Of a stretch of 64,000 bases of DNA, positions 38,873-46,607 are shown piece by piece. Under the pieces are notes generated by a model that had not been told where the DNA came from, ran no database searches, and was given only the letters and a program-made list of their open reading frames with translations. The translations under genes and the position numbers were made by a program. This stretch comes from Anaerolineae bacterium. Its GTDB lineage: Bacteria > Chloroflexota > Anaerolineae > Promineifilales > Promineifilaceae. The stretch's first letter is position 1; each line of letters opens with the position of its first letter. The stretch is from NCBI GenBank assembly GCA_023384415.1, contig JAHDWJ010000012.1, positions 62,001 to 126,000 on the forward strand, read 5' to 3'.

Positions 38873-39501
38873 TGGGCCTGACTCCGGAATTGATTGTACA
38901 AGCGCTGCAACTATCCAGTTTTGACGCGGCCGCGTACCAAAAGTTAATGGCCCCCGTGCCCAGAGCCATACGCCGTCCTGAAAATTTAGCCGGGCGGCCG
39001 CGGGTGGGGGCTGTTTTACTCCTACTTTACCCAAAAAACGGTCAGCTTCACTTTGTCCTTACCCGCCGCCAGGAAGACCTGAACGCCCACGCCGGGCAAA
39101 TCTCCTTTCCTGGCGGCCGGCAAGATGACGGTGAGACCCTGGCCCAAACCGCTTTGCGAGAAACCCACGAAGAAATAGGGATTGACCCGGCCCACATACA
39201 GTTGTTAGGCGAGCTTACCTCCATTTACATCCCCCCCTCTGACTTTGAAGTCCACCCCTTTGTGGGCTGGCAAAACAGTACCCCCCTTTTCCGGCCAGCC
39301 GTTGGTGAAGTTGCCGAAATTTTAGAAGTACCTCTGACCCACCTCTTCGATCCCACCCATCGTCGCCAGGAGCCGCGTGATTTTAATGGCCTGACTCTGC
39401 AAATCCCTTATTTTGCCGTTGGCGAACATAAGGTATGGGGAGCAACTGCCGTTATGTTAAGTGAATTTTTTGGCCGCCTTGAACAACTTTTAACAAGCTA
39501 A
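38872..39501 (+). CDS. nudL: NUDIX hydrolase, CoA pyrophosphatase type
   Basis: 209 residues from the ATG at 38872, overlapping the previous stop. The CoA-specific motif LTRRQEDLNAHAGQISFPGG precedes the NUDIX box GRQDDGETLAQTALRETHEE followed by IGI. This subfamily cleaves CoA, often oxidised CoA, to 3',5'-ADP and phosphopantetheine. Family-level function is firm; the symbol is by analogy with E. coli NudL. Confidence 0.9.
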   Translation: MGLTPELIVQALQLSSFDAAAYQKLMAPVPRAIRRPENLAGRPRVGAVLLLLYPKNGQLHFVLTRRQEDLNAHAGQISFPGGRQDDGETLAQTALRETHEEIGIDPAHIQLLGELTSIYIPPSDFEVHPFVGWQNSTPLFRPAVGEVAEILEVPLTHLFDPTHRRQEPRDFNGLTLQIPYFAVGEHKVWGATAVMLSEFFGRLEQLLTS

Positions 39502-39538
39502 AATCCCCAAGCCATTTCATTTATGCTAAAATAACCCC

Positions 39539-40483
39539 ATGAGCCAAAGCAGTTCACCCGTTCTCTGGCATCGGCTGGTGGGGACACTGTTCCGTGAACT
39601 GTTGACCCCGGTCAACATCACCGTGCAAACCGAGGTTCCTCTGCTCAACAAGCCGCCCCAGGGGGATCTGCTCCTCATTCGGCGCGAGGGCAAGGTATGG
39701 ACGGCTGAACAAAAAGCCCTCTTGCCCGATGGCATCTGGCAAAACAATGCCCGCGAAACGCTGCTGGAGATCAAGATAACCGAATCTCTGGGTGAAGAGA
39801 CGGTGCAGAAAACAGCCGGGTACGATCTGTTTTATCGGGAAAACCAGAGATTAAAGCCGACCGATTTAGCCACGTTGATTGTGAGTGCGCGGCGGCCGCG
39901 GCAAACCTTCTTAGACCGGATGGGGTATCAACTGGCTGAGGCCCCAGGGGTATATCGCTCCACTTATCCCATCGTCCAGCGGGTGGGACTTATCCTGTTA
40001 AACGAATTAAGCGATGAAACCCACAACGCCTTTGCCAAATGTTTTGCCAGCCGCAAAAGCGTTAAAGAGCAGGCATTTCAGACTTTAGAAGGAGTCGGCT
40101 TTGCTATGGCCAGTGTGGCCGTGATGACTTTTTTAGTCGGGCTGCGCCAACATTGGCTTGAAGGAGAGGAAACGATGAGTACAGAGCTAACCGCCGAAAA
40201 GGTAATGAGCCTGGGGGAAAAGGTGATTCATCTAATCTTAGAAAAGCTGCCCCCCGAAGAGCGGCTGGCTGGTTTGCGGCCAGAGGAAGTGCTGCGACAA
40301 TACAAACCAGAAGAAGTGCTGCGACAATATAAACCAGAAGAAGTGCTGCGACAATATAAACCAGAAGAAGTGCTGCGGCAATATGGCACCGAAGACCGAC
40401 TGGCTGGTTTATCATTAGAAGAGATAGAGAGTTACCTAAAGCAGCTTAAGAAACAGCAAGGGATCACGAATGGGGGACAGTGA
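39539..40483 (+). CDS. PD-(D/E)XK (Rpn-like) protein with internal tandem repeat
   Basis: 314 residues. The nuclease core is visible as GDLLLIRR (D43) and ETLLEIKITE (E77, K79), the D...ExK pattern of the Rpn/COG5464-type superfamily. The C-terminal half carries four copies of a nine-residue unit, KPEEVLRQY or RPEEVLRQY, encoded by 27-bp repeats, flanked by RLAGL on both sides and followed by LSLEEIESYLKQL. Rpn proteins are linked to recombination-promoting nuclease activity and phage defence, and C-terminal repeat variation is typical. The stop overlaps the convergent histidine kinase by 20 bases. It probably binds partners through a helical, length-variable tail. Confidence 0.75.
   Translation: MSQSSSPVLWHRLVGTLFRELLTPVNITVQTEVPLLNKPPQGDLLLIRREGKVWTAEQKALLPDGIWQNNARETLLEIKITESLGEETVQKTAGYDLFYRENQRLKPTDLATLIVSARRPRQTFLDRMGYQLAEAPGVYRSTYPIVQRVGLILLNELSDETHNAFAKCFASRKSVKEQAFQTLEGVGFAMASVAVMTFLVGLRQHWLEGEETMSTELTAEKVMSLGEKVIHLILEKLPPEERLAGLRPEEVLRQYKPEEVLRQYKPEEVLRQYKPEEVLRQYGTEDRLAGLSLEEIESYLKQLKKQQGITNGGQ
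40277..40384 (+). repeat. 27-bp in-frame tandem repeat, four units
   Basis: Units start at 40277, 40304, 40331 and 40358. Units 2 and 3 differ from each other by no visible base and unit 4 by one; unit 1 differs at a few positions. The period of 27 keeps the frame and encodes nine residues. Confidence 0.95.
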
Positions 40484-41915
40484 AGATGGGGAATTGCACC
40501 AGGAAAGTTGTACCCTGGCCAGGTTGGCTGTGAACGGTGATGCGGCCGCGATGCCCCTCTACCAACTCCTTAGCAATTGCCAACCCTAGCCCCACCCCCC
40601 GGCGGCGGCTGCTCTGGGTGCGTGATTTTTCTACCTGATAAAACCGCTCAAAGATACGGGGCTGTTCCTCAGCGGGAATACCCTGTCCCGTATCTTGCAC
40701 CAACACCTCAACCATTTTCTCCCCTTGCGGCCGCACCACCAGCCGCACCGATCCTTCAGCCGGGGTATGGGCCAGGGCGTTATCCACCAGATTGCTAAAC
40801 AACTGTATTAACCGGTCCCCATCCCCTAAAATAGGGGGCACGGGCTGTATCATCTCAATCAAGTTGATCTGTTTGGCCTGAGCTTGAACCAACAAGTTGT
40901 TCCGTACCTCGGCCAACAGTTCGTTCAGAAAAACGGGGGCCAGATGGAGCTTCAATTGGCCTGATTCCAGGCGGGCCAGGTCAAGAAGCTGGTTGACCAT
41001 CCGGTTCATCCGCCCGGCCTCGCTGTGGATGATGGCGGCCGCGTTCTCTACCTGGGCTGGCTCTCCGGCTACCCCATCCAGCAAGGCCTGGCTCCACCCC
41101 TGAATAGAGGTGAGGGGCGTTTTCAGGTCATGGGAGACATTGGCGACAAAATCCCGCTGCGCCTGATTGCTTTGTTTGACCTGGGCCGCCATCTCGTTAA
41201 AGCTGGAAGCCACCCGCTGCACTTCTTCTGGCCCATGTACCGGCACCCGCTGATCATAATTGCCCCCGGCCATGGCTTCACTGGCCTGCACCATCTCCCG
41301 CAGCGGCCGGGTCACCGAACGGTTGAGCCAGACCATGAGAACTACGGCCACGAGAAAAGCGGCCAACCCGGCCTGAAACAGGGGAGCTAAAAAGAGCTGC
41401 CGAAATATGGCAAATGGGGTAGGACGCGGCCGCGCATAGACGATAAACAGCCGATTGCGGCCGCGAAAAGCATCCGTTGCCTGGGTCAACACCAGCCAGA
41501 AAGAGCCATCTGGAGCCTCATACTGCCCCAGGCTAAGGGTATTATCTACCGCCAACACGGTACGAATAGGGATTTGCTCAATCGTCTCACCCACCCAGCT
41601 GCCGTTCTGGCTGTCATAAATCACCTGCCGGGTATTGGCTACAATCGCCAATACCCGCACATTTTGGCTGGCGGCCACCTGATCCAGAAACAGTTCAAAC
41701 CGCTCCGTTTCGACAGTTGCCAGCCCGGCCTGCCGCGCTCGGGTAATTTCAGCATTGACACTGCGGGCAATCACAATCAGCTCCCGCCACACCGGGTCAA
41801 ACCGAAGCGAGGTTGACAAGGAAGCCGCCAACAAAAAAACTGTCATCACCACCAAAACGGTGCCGATGACGACAATATAGGAGAGCAGCAAACGGCTGCG
41901 AAGGGAGTAGAACAT
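40464..41915 (-). CDS. Sensor histidine kinase
   Basis: 483 residues. Two membrane helices (about 10-32 and 165-190) enclose an extracytoplasmic sensor. A HAMP domain (RSVTRPLREMVQASEAMAGG) precedes HisKA with the phospho-acceptor histidine in FVANVSHDLKTPLTSIQGWS, and the HATPase has N, G1 (DTGQGIP) and G2 (GVGLGLAI) boxes. It is downstream of the response regulator with a 130-base gap. The stop overlaps the PD-(D/E)XK gene by 20 bases on the other strand. The signal is unknown. Confidence 0.95.
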   Translation of the reverse strand: MFYSLRSRLLLSYIVVIGTVLVVMTVFLLAASLSTSLRFDPVWRELIVIARSVNAEITRARQAGLATVETERFELFLDQVAASQNVRVLAIVANTRQVIYDSQNGSWVGETIEQIPIRTVLAVDNTLSLGQYEAPDGSFWLVLTQATDAFRGRNRLFIVYARPRPTPFAIFRQLFLAPLFQAGLAAFLVAVVLMVWLNRSVTRPLREMVQASEAMAGGNYDQRVPVHGPEEVQRVASSFNEMAAQVKQSNQAQRDFVANVSHDLKTPLTSIQGWSQALLDGVAGEPAQVENAAAIIHSEAGRMNRMVNQLLDLARLESGQLKLHLAPVFLNELLAEVRNNLLVQAQAKQINLIEMIQPVPPILGDGDRLIQLFSNLVDNALAHTPAEGSVRLVVRPQGEKMVEVLVQDTGQGIPAEEQPRIFERFYQVEKSRTQSSRRRGVGLGLAIAKELVEGHRGRITVHSQPGQGTTFLVQFPIFTVPHS

Positions 41916-42045
41916 AAGCAGGGCTGACGGTTATGGCGGTTGACAGAGCGGGACATGTCTCAATAAACTTGTTCCTGCCCCTATATTTTGCCGGGGAGTT
42001 GGCAACAAAGTGTAGCCAAGGTGTAACCGAATTGTAAAAAGCAGA

Positions 42046-42729
42046 TCAGGCATCAGCCAACAGCTTGTACCCTTTGCCCCAAACGGTTTCAATTTTGACG
42101 CGGCCGCCACTCAATTTATCCCGCAGGTGGGCGATATGCACATCTACGGTGCGGGTCTGACCATAAAATTCATACCCCCACACCAGGTCCAGCAGCTGCT
42201 CCCGTGAGAGAACCCGGTTCTCATGTTCCATCAGGGTCAGGAGCAGATCAAACTCTTTGGCCCGGAGATCAAGCCGCTGCTCCCCCAGGTAAACATCTCG
42301 GCTGGCGGGGCTGACGGTGAGGTCCCCCAGGCGGCGCAAATCAGAGAGGGGAGATGCGGCCGCGCTCACCCGACGCAATATGGCCCGCACCCGGGCTACC
42401 ATCTCTCGGGGATTAAACGGTTTGGTTAAATAATCATCAGCCCCCATCTCCAGGCCGACAATTTTGTCAATATCATCATCACGGGCGGTAAGCATGAGGA
42501 TAGGCAGATTGCTGGCAGCCCGCACCCGTCGGCACACTTCCCACCCATCCAGCACAGGCAGCATCAAATCCAACAATACCAGATCAGGCGGCTGCTGGCG
42601 GATCATATCCAACGCCTGCTGCCCATTCACCGCAATCTGTACCCGGTAGCCATCTTTTTCCAGATACATCCGGGCCAGTTCACGGATATTAGCTTCATCA
42701 TCTACCACGAGAATCGTTTCGGTAGCCAT
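42046..42729 (-). CDS. OmpR/PhoB-family response regulator
   Basis: 227 residues. The receiver domain has DD at 10-11, phospho-acceptor D54 (LVLLDLMLP), T/S at about 82 and K in DYLTKPFNPREM. A winged-helix DNA-binding domain (about 130-225, ending GYKLLADA) follows. It is transcribed before its partner kinase. Confidence 0.96.
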   Translation of the reverse strand: MATETILVVDDEANIRELARMYLEKDGYRVQIAVNGQQALDMIRQQPPDLVLLDLMLPVLDGWEVCRRVRAASNLPILMLTARDDDIDKIVGLEMGADDYLTKPFNPREMVARVRAILRRVSAAASPLSDLRRLGDLTVSPASRDVYLGEQRLDLRAKEFDLLLTLMEHENRVLSREQLLDLVWGYEFYGQTRTVDVHIAHLRDKLSGGRVKIETVWGKGYKLLADA

Positions 42730-42730
42730 A

Positions 42731-42806
42731 AAAAAGGACTGAGGACTGAGGAGTGAGTGCTGAAGACCCGGTACTCAGTCCTCAGCACTTTGCCCTCAGT
42801 CCTCGC
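42731..42806. repeat. Inverted-repeat spacer with 'AGTCCTCAGTCCTCAG' units
   Basis: GGACTGAGGACTGAGGAGTG on the left and CTCAGTCCTCAG-type text on the right form an imperfect long hairpin, including AGTGCTGA paired with TCAGCACT. Similar text appears at 53628-53655 and 9786-9796. There is no T-run, so I do not call it a terminator. Confidence 0.5.
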
Positions 42807-42808
42807 TC

Positions 42809-43192
42809 TTACTCAACCAGGGCGACACATTCGATTTCGACGAGGCCGCCGAGGGGGAGTTTGGCGACTTCCACAGTGGAGCGGGCTGGGGGGTTGTTGG
42901 GGAAATATTTGGCGTAAGCCTGGTTGAAAACAGGGAAATCACCCATGTTTTGCAGGAAGACGGTGGTTTTGACCACGCGGGACAGATCAGTGGACGCGGC
43001 CGCGAGGACCGCCTGCAAATTGCTCATCACCTGGTCTGTTTGGGCTACTACATCCCCCTCTACCAGCTTGCCGGTAGCCGGGTCTAAGGCAATCTGCCCA
43101 GAGGTGAAAACCAGGTTGCCCATGCGGATTGCCTGGGAATAAGGCCCTACAGCGGCTGGAGCATGTTGGGTGTGGATGGTATCTCGGTTCAT
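42809..43192 (-). CDS. ridA: RidA family enamine/imine deaminase
   Basis: 127 residues, the family length. The start RDTIHTQHAPAAVGPYSQAI, the FTSGQIALDPATG loop and the C-terminal ARSTVEVAKLPLGGLVEIEC (arginine and glutamate site) match RidA, which removes reactive 2-aminoacrylate-type enamines. SD AAGGAG is strong. Confidence 0.95.
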   Translation of the reverse strand: MNRDTIHTQHAPAAVGPYSQAIRMGNLVFTSGQIALDPATGKLVEGDVVAQTDQVMSNLQAVLAAASTDLSRVVKTTVFLQNMGDFPVFNQAYAKYFPNNPPARSTVEVAKLPLGGLVEIECVALVE

Positions 43193-43203
43193 AAGAAATC
43201 TCC

Positions 43204-43230
43204 TTTCAGGTTTCAGGTTTCAGGTTTCAA
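43204..43230. repeat. TTTCAGG tandem repeat
   Basis: The unit TTTCAGG occurs three times, followed by TTTCAAA. It lies in the spacer upstream of ridA and belongs to the same style as the TTTCGAG repeats. Confidence 0.7.
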
Positions 43231-43262
43231 ATTGTGAATTTCTATGAGTTGCGCCATCCTCT

Positions 43263-43817
43263 TTAGCGGGTCAAGATGAAAAAGCGCATGTGGGGGTTGA
43301 AGCGCAAACCGGGTTTGTTGGCCGGGGGATCGTCGCTGGGTTGTAAGCCTACCCGGCGAAGAAGCTGCTGTGAAGCGGTATTGTCCTGATGGCAAGCGGC
43401 CGCAATCCGCTGCCACCCGACACGCACAAAGCCATAGTTGATCAGGGCTGCGGCCGCTTCCATGCCATACCCCTGTCCCCAATAAGCCGGGTCGAGCATA
43501 AACCCTAGTTCTGCTTCCTTATGCACCTCATCCGTCGTCGTCAGGGCAATATCGCCAATAAGCTGGCGGGGCACATTTTTAAGGGCGATGCCTAAAACCA
43601 GATTACGCCGGGGGGTGTTAAATTGCCATTCAATAAACCGCTGAATCATCTCCTCACTGTCATGGATGCTGGCGTGAGGGGGGTGGTCAGCAAATTGATA
43701 CGCTTCCGGTTTGGTACTGTAAGCAAAGACTGCGGCCGCGTCCAGCAAAGTAAACTCCCGCAGCAGCAGCCGCTCCGTGGTAATCGTCACCTGGTTGGGT
43801 ATCTCAAGACCGTTCAT
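43263..43817 (-). CDS. GNAT acetyltransferase, RimJ/RimL type
   Basis: 184 residues from the ATG at 43817; a GTG at 43853 would sit beside a TATAAT at 43864-43859 and is rejected. The pattern TERLLLREFTLLDAAAVFAY, GDIALTTTDEVHKEAELGFM and the acetyl-CoA loop AYWGQGYGMEAAAALINYGF matches RimJ/RimL-like GNATs. The substrate is unknown. Confidence 0.88.
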   Translation of the reverse strand: MNGLEIPNQVTITTERLLLREFTLLDAAAVFAYSTKPEAYQFADHPPHASIHDSEEMIQRFIEWQFNTPRRNLVLGIALKNVPRQLIGDIALTTTDEVHKEAELGFMLDPAYWGQGYGMEAAAALINYGFVRVGWQRIAAACHQDNTASQQLLRRVGLQPSDDPPANKPGLRFNPHMRFFILTR

Positions 43818-43858
43818 AAGCCTGACCTGAATGGATGAAGGGGGGTGGCTCACACTCT

Positions 43859-43864
43859 ATTATA
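43859..43864 (-). promoter_or_regulatory. Possible -10 of GNAT gene
   Basis: TATAAT on the minus strand, 42 bases upstream of the ATG at 43817. No good -35 is present. Confidence 0.3.
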
Positions 43865-43970
43865 GGCTCTATTGTACCGGATTTGTGGCCGAGTGAAACC
43901 AACTCAGGCCAGAAACCGCTGTGAATGATGAAAAACCGTTGCCTCGGCGAAATTTTAGCTCACAATTAGG

Positions 43971-44050
43971 GATGGAGATTGAGAGATTGAGAGACTGGAG
44001 ATTGGAGATTGAAAACTGGAGATTGGGCTGGTGGGAGACTTACAGACTTG
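43971..44050. repeat. Low-complexity GAGATTGAGAGA spacer
   Basis: Many near-copies of GAGATT(G) make up this 80-base stretch. The frame is open through it, but no real protein sequence is seen, so it is treated as spacer and not as an N-terminal extension of the gene at 44086. Confidence 0.5.
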
Positions 44051-44085
44051 CACACTCGTTTACTTCTCACCCAAACGGGGGTTTT

Positions 44086-45465
44086 ATGGGACGACAAAAA
44101 CAGTTTTGGCTCTGGCTGATTGGTTGTGGAGTAGGGTTGATCGGGCTGTTTGTCTGTATGGGGGTGATTGTCGCGGCCGCAGCAACCCTCTATTTCATCC
44201 AACAGCCAGTAGTAGACAACCGCACCCCTGTCCCCAATCCGGCTTTGGTGACGATTCCTGATGGCCCGATGACGCTCACGGACGCGGCCGCGCCGGTCAA
44301 TCGTATCGTCTACATCAACCCCAACGGCCAGATCGTCACCGTGGCCCCAGATGGTTCCGCCAGCCGCCAGCTTACCCGCGAAACCGATCTGCGGTTCTTA
44401 TTTCCCGCCTGGTCACCCAATGGCCGCCAGGTTGCAGCCATCGCCAGTGGGCGGCGTGATGGTGGGGTATTCATCCTCAATGATCAGGCCAATTCTCTAC
44501 TCGTGGAACTGTATCGCAGTCCCACCAACTTCCCCATCTATCTCTACTGGTCGCCGACGGGCCAGCAGATCAGCTTCCTGGCTAACCATCCCCAAGATGG
44601 CCTCGGTTTTCACCTGGTCAATAGTGATGGTTCCAGCCAGGACAGCTTACGAGCGACCGGCTCTCCTTTTTATTGGGATTGGTTGGGTGATGGCCTTAAG
44701 CTGTTTATTCACTCTGGGCATACAGGCGAAGGATCACGGCTGACCTTTATGGACATTAACGGCCAGAGTGAGGCGGGCAATCTGGCTGAACCAGGCTTCT
44801 TCCAATCACCAGGGCTTTCAGCCAGCGGCCGCTACCTGGCATATGGCACCATCAGCAGCGGGCAGCGGCAGCTTATCATTGCTGATCAGGTTGAAGGGGA
44901 CCAGGTGTTTGCCCAGCACCAGGGGCAGGTCGCCTTGAGTTGGAGTCCAGCCGCCGAGCAGTTGGCCTTCACCAGCCCCCTCAACCGTTCGGACCTTGCT
45001 TTTGGCCCGCTGCGGCTGATGGATGCAGCTACGGGGGATGTTTCCTTGCTGGACAATGGGCCGGTTTTCGCCTTTTTTTGGTCGCCCAATGGGCAGGCGT
45101 TGGCTTATTTGACTTTGCCCAGCCAACGGTTAGAGGATGAGCTGTATGCTCCAGAAAAGGGGCTATTGGCGCGGCCGCAGTTTCAGCACAATGAGTTGCA
45201 ATTAGAGCTGCGGGTTGTCCACATCACCACCGGGCAGCGGCGGGTTCTGCTCCAATTCCGCCCTACCCCTCTGTTTCTCAACCAATTTTTGCCCTATTTT
45301 GACCAATACGCTCTGAGCCATCGCCTCTGGTCGCCCGAAAGTGATGCCCTGGTGCTGCCCATGCTTAACGAATCTCGCCAGCCCCACATTATGGTTATTC
45401 GGCTGGATGGCACCCTGCCCTACCCCCTGGCTGAAGGGTCTATGGCCTTTTGGAGCCGGCAATGA
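44086..45465 (+). CDS. Exported TolB-like beta-propeller protein
   Basis: 459 residues from the ATG at 44086, since the upstream frame is low complexity. A basic start and a membrane or signal segment (LWLIGCGVGLIGLFVCMGVI) precede about six WD/TolB-type blades with the repeat pattern xxAWSPNGRQVAAIA (also YWSPTGQQISFLA, WSPAAEQLAFT, WSPNGQALAYL). It probably acts as a protein-binding scaffold at the cell surface. The stop overlaps the next start by four bases (ATGA). Confidence 0.78.
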   Translation: MGRQKQFWLWLIGCGVGLIGLFVCMGVIVAAAATLYFIQQPVVDNRTPVPNPALVTIPDGPMTLTDAAAPVNRIVYINPNGQIVTVAPDGSASRQLTRETDLRFLFPAWSPNGRQVAAIASGRRDGGVFILNDQANSLLVELYRSPTNFPIYLYWSPTGQQISFLANHPQDGLGFHLVNSDGSSQDSLRATGSPFYWDWLGDGLKLFIHSGHTGEGSRLTFMDINGQSEAGNLAEPGFFQSPGLSASGRYLAYGTISSGQRQLIIADQVEGDQVFAQHQGQVALSWSPAAEQLAFTSPLNRSDLAFGPLRLMDAATGDVSLLDNGPVFAFFWSPNGQALAYLTLPSQRLEDELYAPEKGLLARPQFQHNELQLELRVVHITTGQRRVLLQFRPTPLFLNQFLPYFDQYALSHRLWSPESDALVLPMLNESRQPHIMVIRLDGTLPYPLAEGSMAFWSRQ

Positions 45466-46331
45466 GCCAGGGTTGTTTTGTTATTGTCACCGGGATTATG
45501 CAAGATGCCGGGCTGCCCCATGTAGGCTGCCGCTGTCATCGGTGTGCGGCCGCGTTCGCCAATCCTGCCCTGGCCCAATATGCCGCCTCTATCGCCATTG
45601 TGGATGAGCGGACCACCCCGGCCAAAGTGTGGCTGGTGGATGTAACCCCCGATGTGCGCTATCAATTCAACCTGCTGGCCCCCTGGCTGGGAAGGGATGC
45701 CGCTCGACCAGACCGGCTGCGGCCGCCTGATGGACTTTTCCTCACCCATGCTCATGCCGGGCACGTGGGCGGCCTCAACCAGCTTGGCCCGGAAGGGATG
45801 TTCCTGCAAAACGTCCCCATTTACGGTACACCGGCCATGCTTGATCTGCTGTGGCAGGAAAAACTTCTCCGCCCCCTGCTAATCAACTGCCAGCCGGCCC
45901 CGCTTGCCCCCTGGCAGCCTCTCACCTTAGCCCCGGAGCTTACCTTGACCCCCTTGCTCGTTCCCCATCGGGATGAAGCCCAAACCGGGACGCTGGCGTT
46001 TCTCATTCGCGGCCGCGAGCGATCCCTGCTTTATTTGCCGGATATTGATCGCTGGTCTGATTGGCCTGGGGCGCGGGAATGGGTGGGCCAGGCGGATGTG
46101 GCCCTGGTGGATGCTTCGTTTTTTAGCCTGGAAGAGTTAGGGGGGCGGCCGCCGGTAGCTCACCCTCTGGTCACAGAGACGCTCTCTTTTTTTGCCGGGT
46201 TGGAGAATCGGCTGGTTTTGACCCACCTGAATCACACCAACCCATTGTTAGATGAAGGCAGCCAGGCACAAGAGCGGGTCGCGGCCGCGAAGGTCCGTAT
46301 CGCTTACACTGGGGAAAAATGGGAATTGTAG
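45462..46331 (+). CDS. PqqB-like MBL-fold hydrolase
   Basis: 289 residues from the ATG at 45462, overlapping the previous stop by four bases. It has the metallo-beta-lactamase fold, with the motif LTHAHAGHVGGL (HxHxGH, as in PqqB-like proteins, instead of HxHxDH), a later VPHRDEAQTG and VLTHLNHTNPLL. The N-terminal CRCHRC adds a possible zinc site. PqqB acts in PQQ maturation, but no other pqq gene is here, so the true substrate is unknown. Confidence 0.8.
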   Translation: MSQGCFVIVTGIMQDAGLPHVGCRCHRCAAAFANPALAQYAASIAIVDERTTPAKVWLVDVTPDVRYQFNLLAPWLGRDAARPDRLRPPDGLFLTHAHAGHVGGLNQLGPEGMFLQNVPIYGTPAMLDLLWQEKLLRPLLINCQPAPLAPWQPLTLAPELTLTPLLVPHRDEAQTGTLAFLIRGRERSLLYLPDIDRWSDWPGAREWVGQADVALVDASFFSLEELGGRPPVAHPLVTETLSFFAGLENRLVLTHLNHTNPLLDEGSQAQERVAAAKVRIAYTGEKWEL

Positions 46332-46457
46332 CTATACCCAAAGCTGTACCATTGCAAGTTTTTATACTCTTGAAGAAGAGAAAGCCCCAAGATGTCCCGC
46401 CCGCCCCTACATTCATTTCTGGGCAAACTGAGAATTGCTGTCGCCAATTCACCATTA

Positions 46458-46486
46458 TTGACAAATAATGCGCTATCCCGTTTAAT
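46458..46486 (+). promoter_or_regulatory. Promoter of the GNQAV-motif gene
   Basis: TTGACA (46458-46463) and TTTAAT (46481-46486) are 17 bases apart. Transcription would start near 46493, giving a leader of about 115 bases that contains a long hairpin. Confidence 0.65.
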
Positions 46487-46536
46487 TGGCAGCAGTCTCC
46501 CATGCGCCTACGGCACACCACGGGAAATGAAAATCG

Positions 46537-46584
46537 GTAGGCTGATTTGATAAATTGTCCGAGCAATTTACCAAATTGCCCTAC
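46537..46584. promoter_or_regulatory. Long leader hairpin before GNQAV-motif gene
   Basis: Left arm 46537-46557 and right arm 46564-46584 pair at 19 of 21 positions (two of them G-U) around the loop TCCGAG. It sits 23 bases before the ATG at 46608. It could be an operator, an attenuator or an RNA fold. Confidence 0.6.
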
Positions 46585-46607
46585 ATTTACGTAGGAGATC
46601 ATTTTGC

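Noticed and set aside
40277..40384. Direct repeats as a CRISPR array
   Set aside because: There are no spacers between units, and the period of 27 is in frame with a protein-coding repeat.
42731..42806. Terminator between the response regulator and ridA
   Set aside because: The hairpin is imperfect and lacks a T-run on either strand; it fits the dispersed repeat style.
43921..44085. Upstream extension of the beta-propeller gene
   Set aside because: The extension is made of GAGATTG low-complexity repeats; the signal segment begins at the ATG at 44086.
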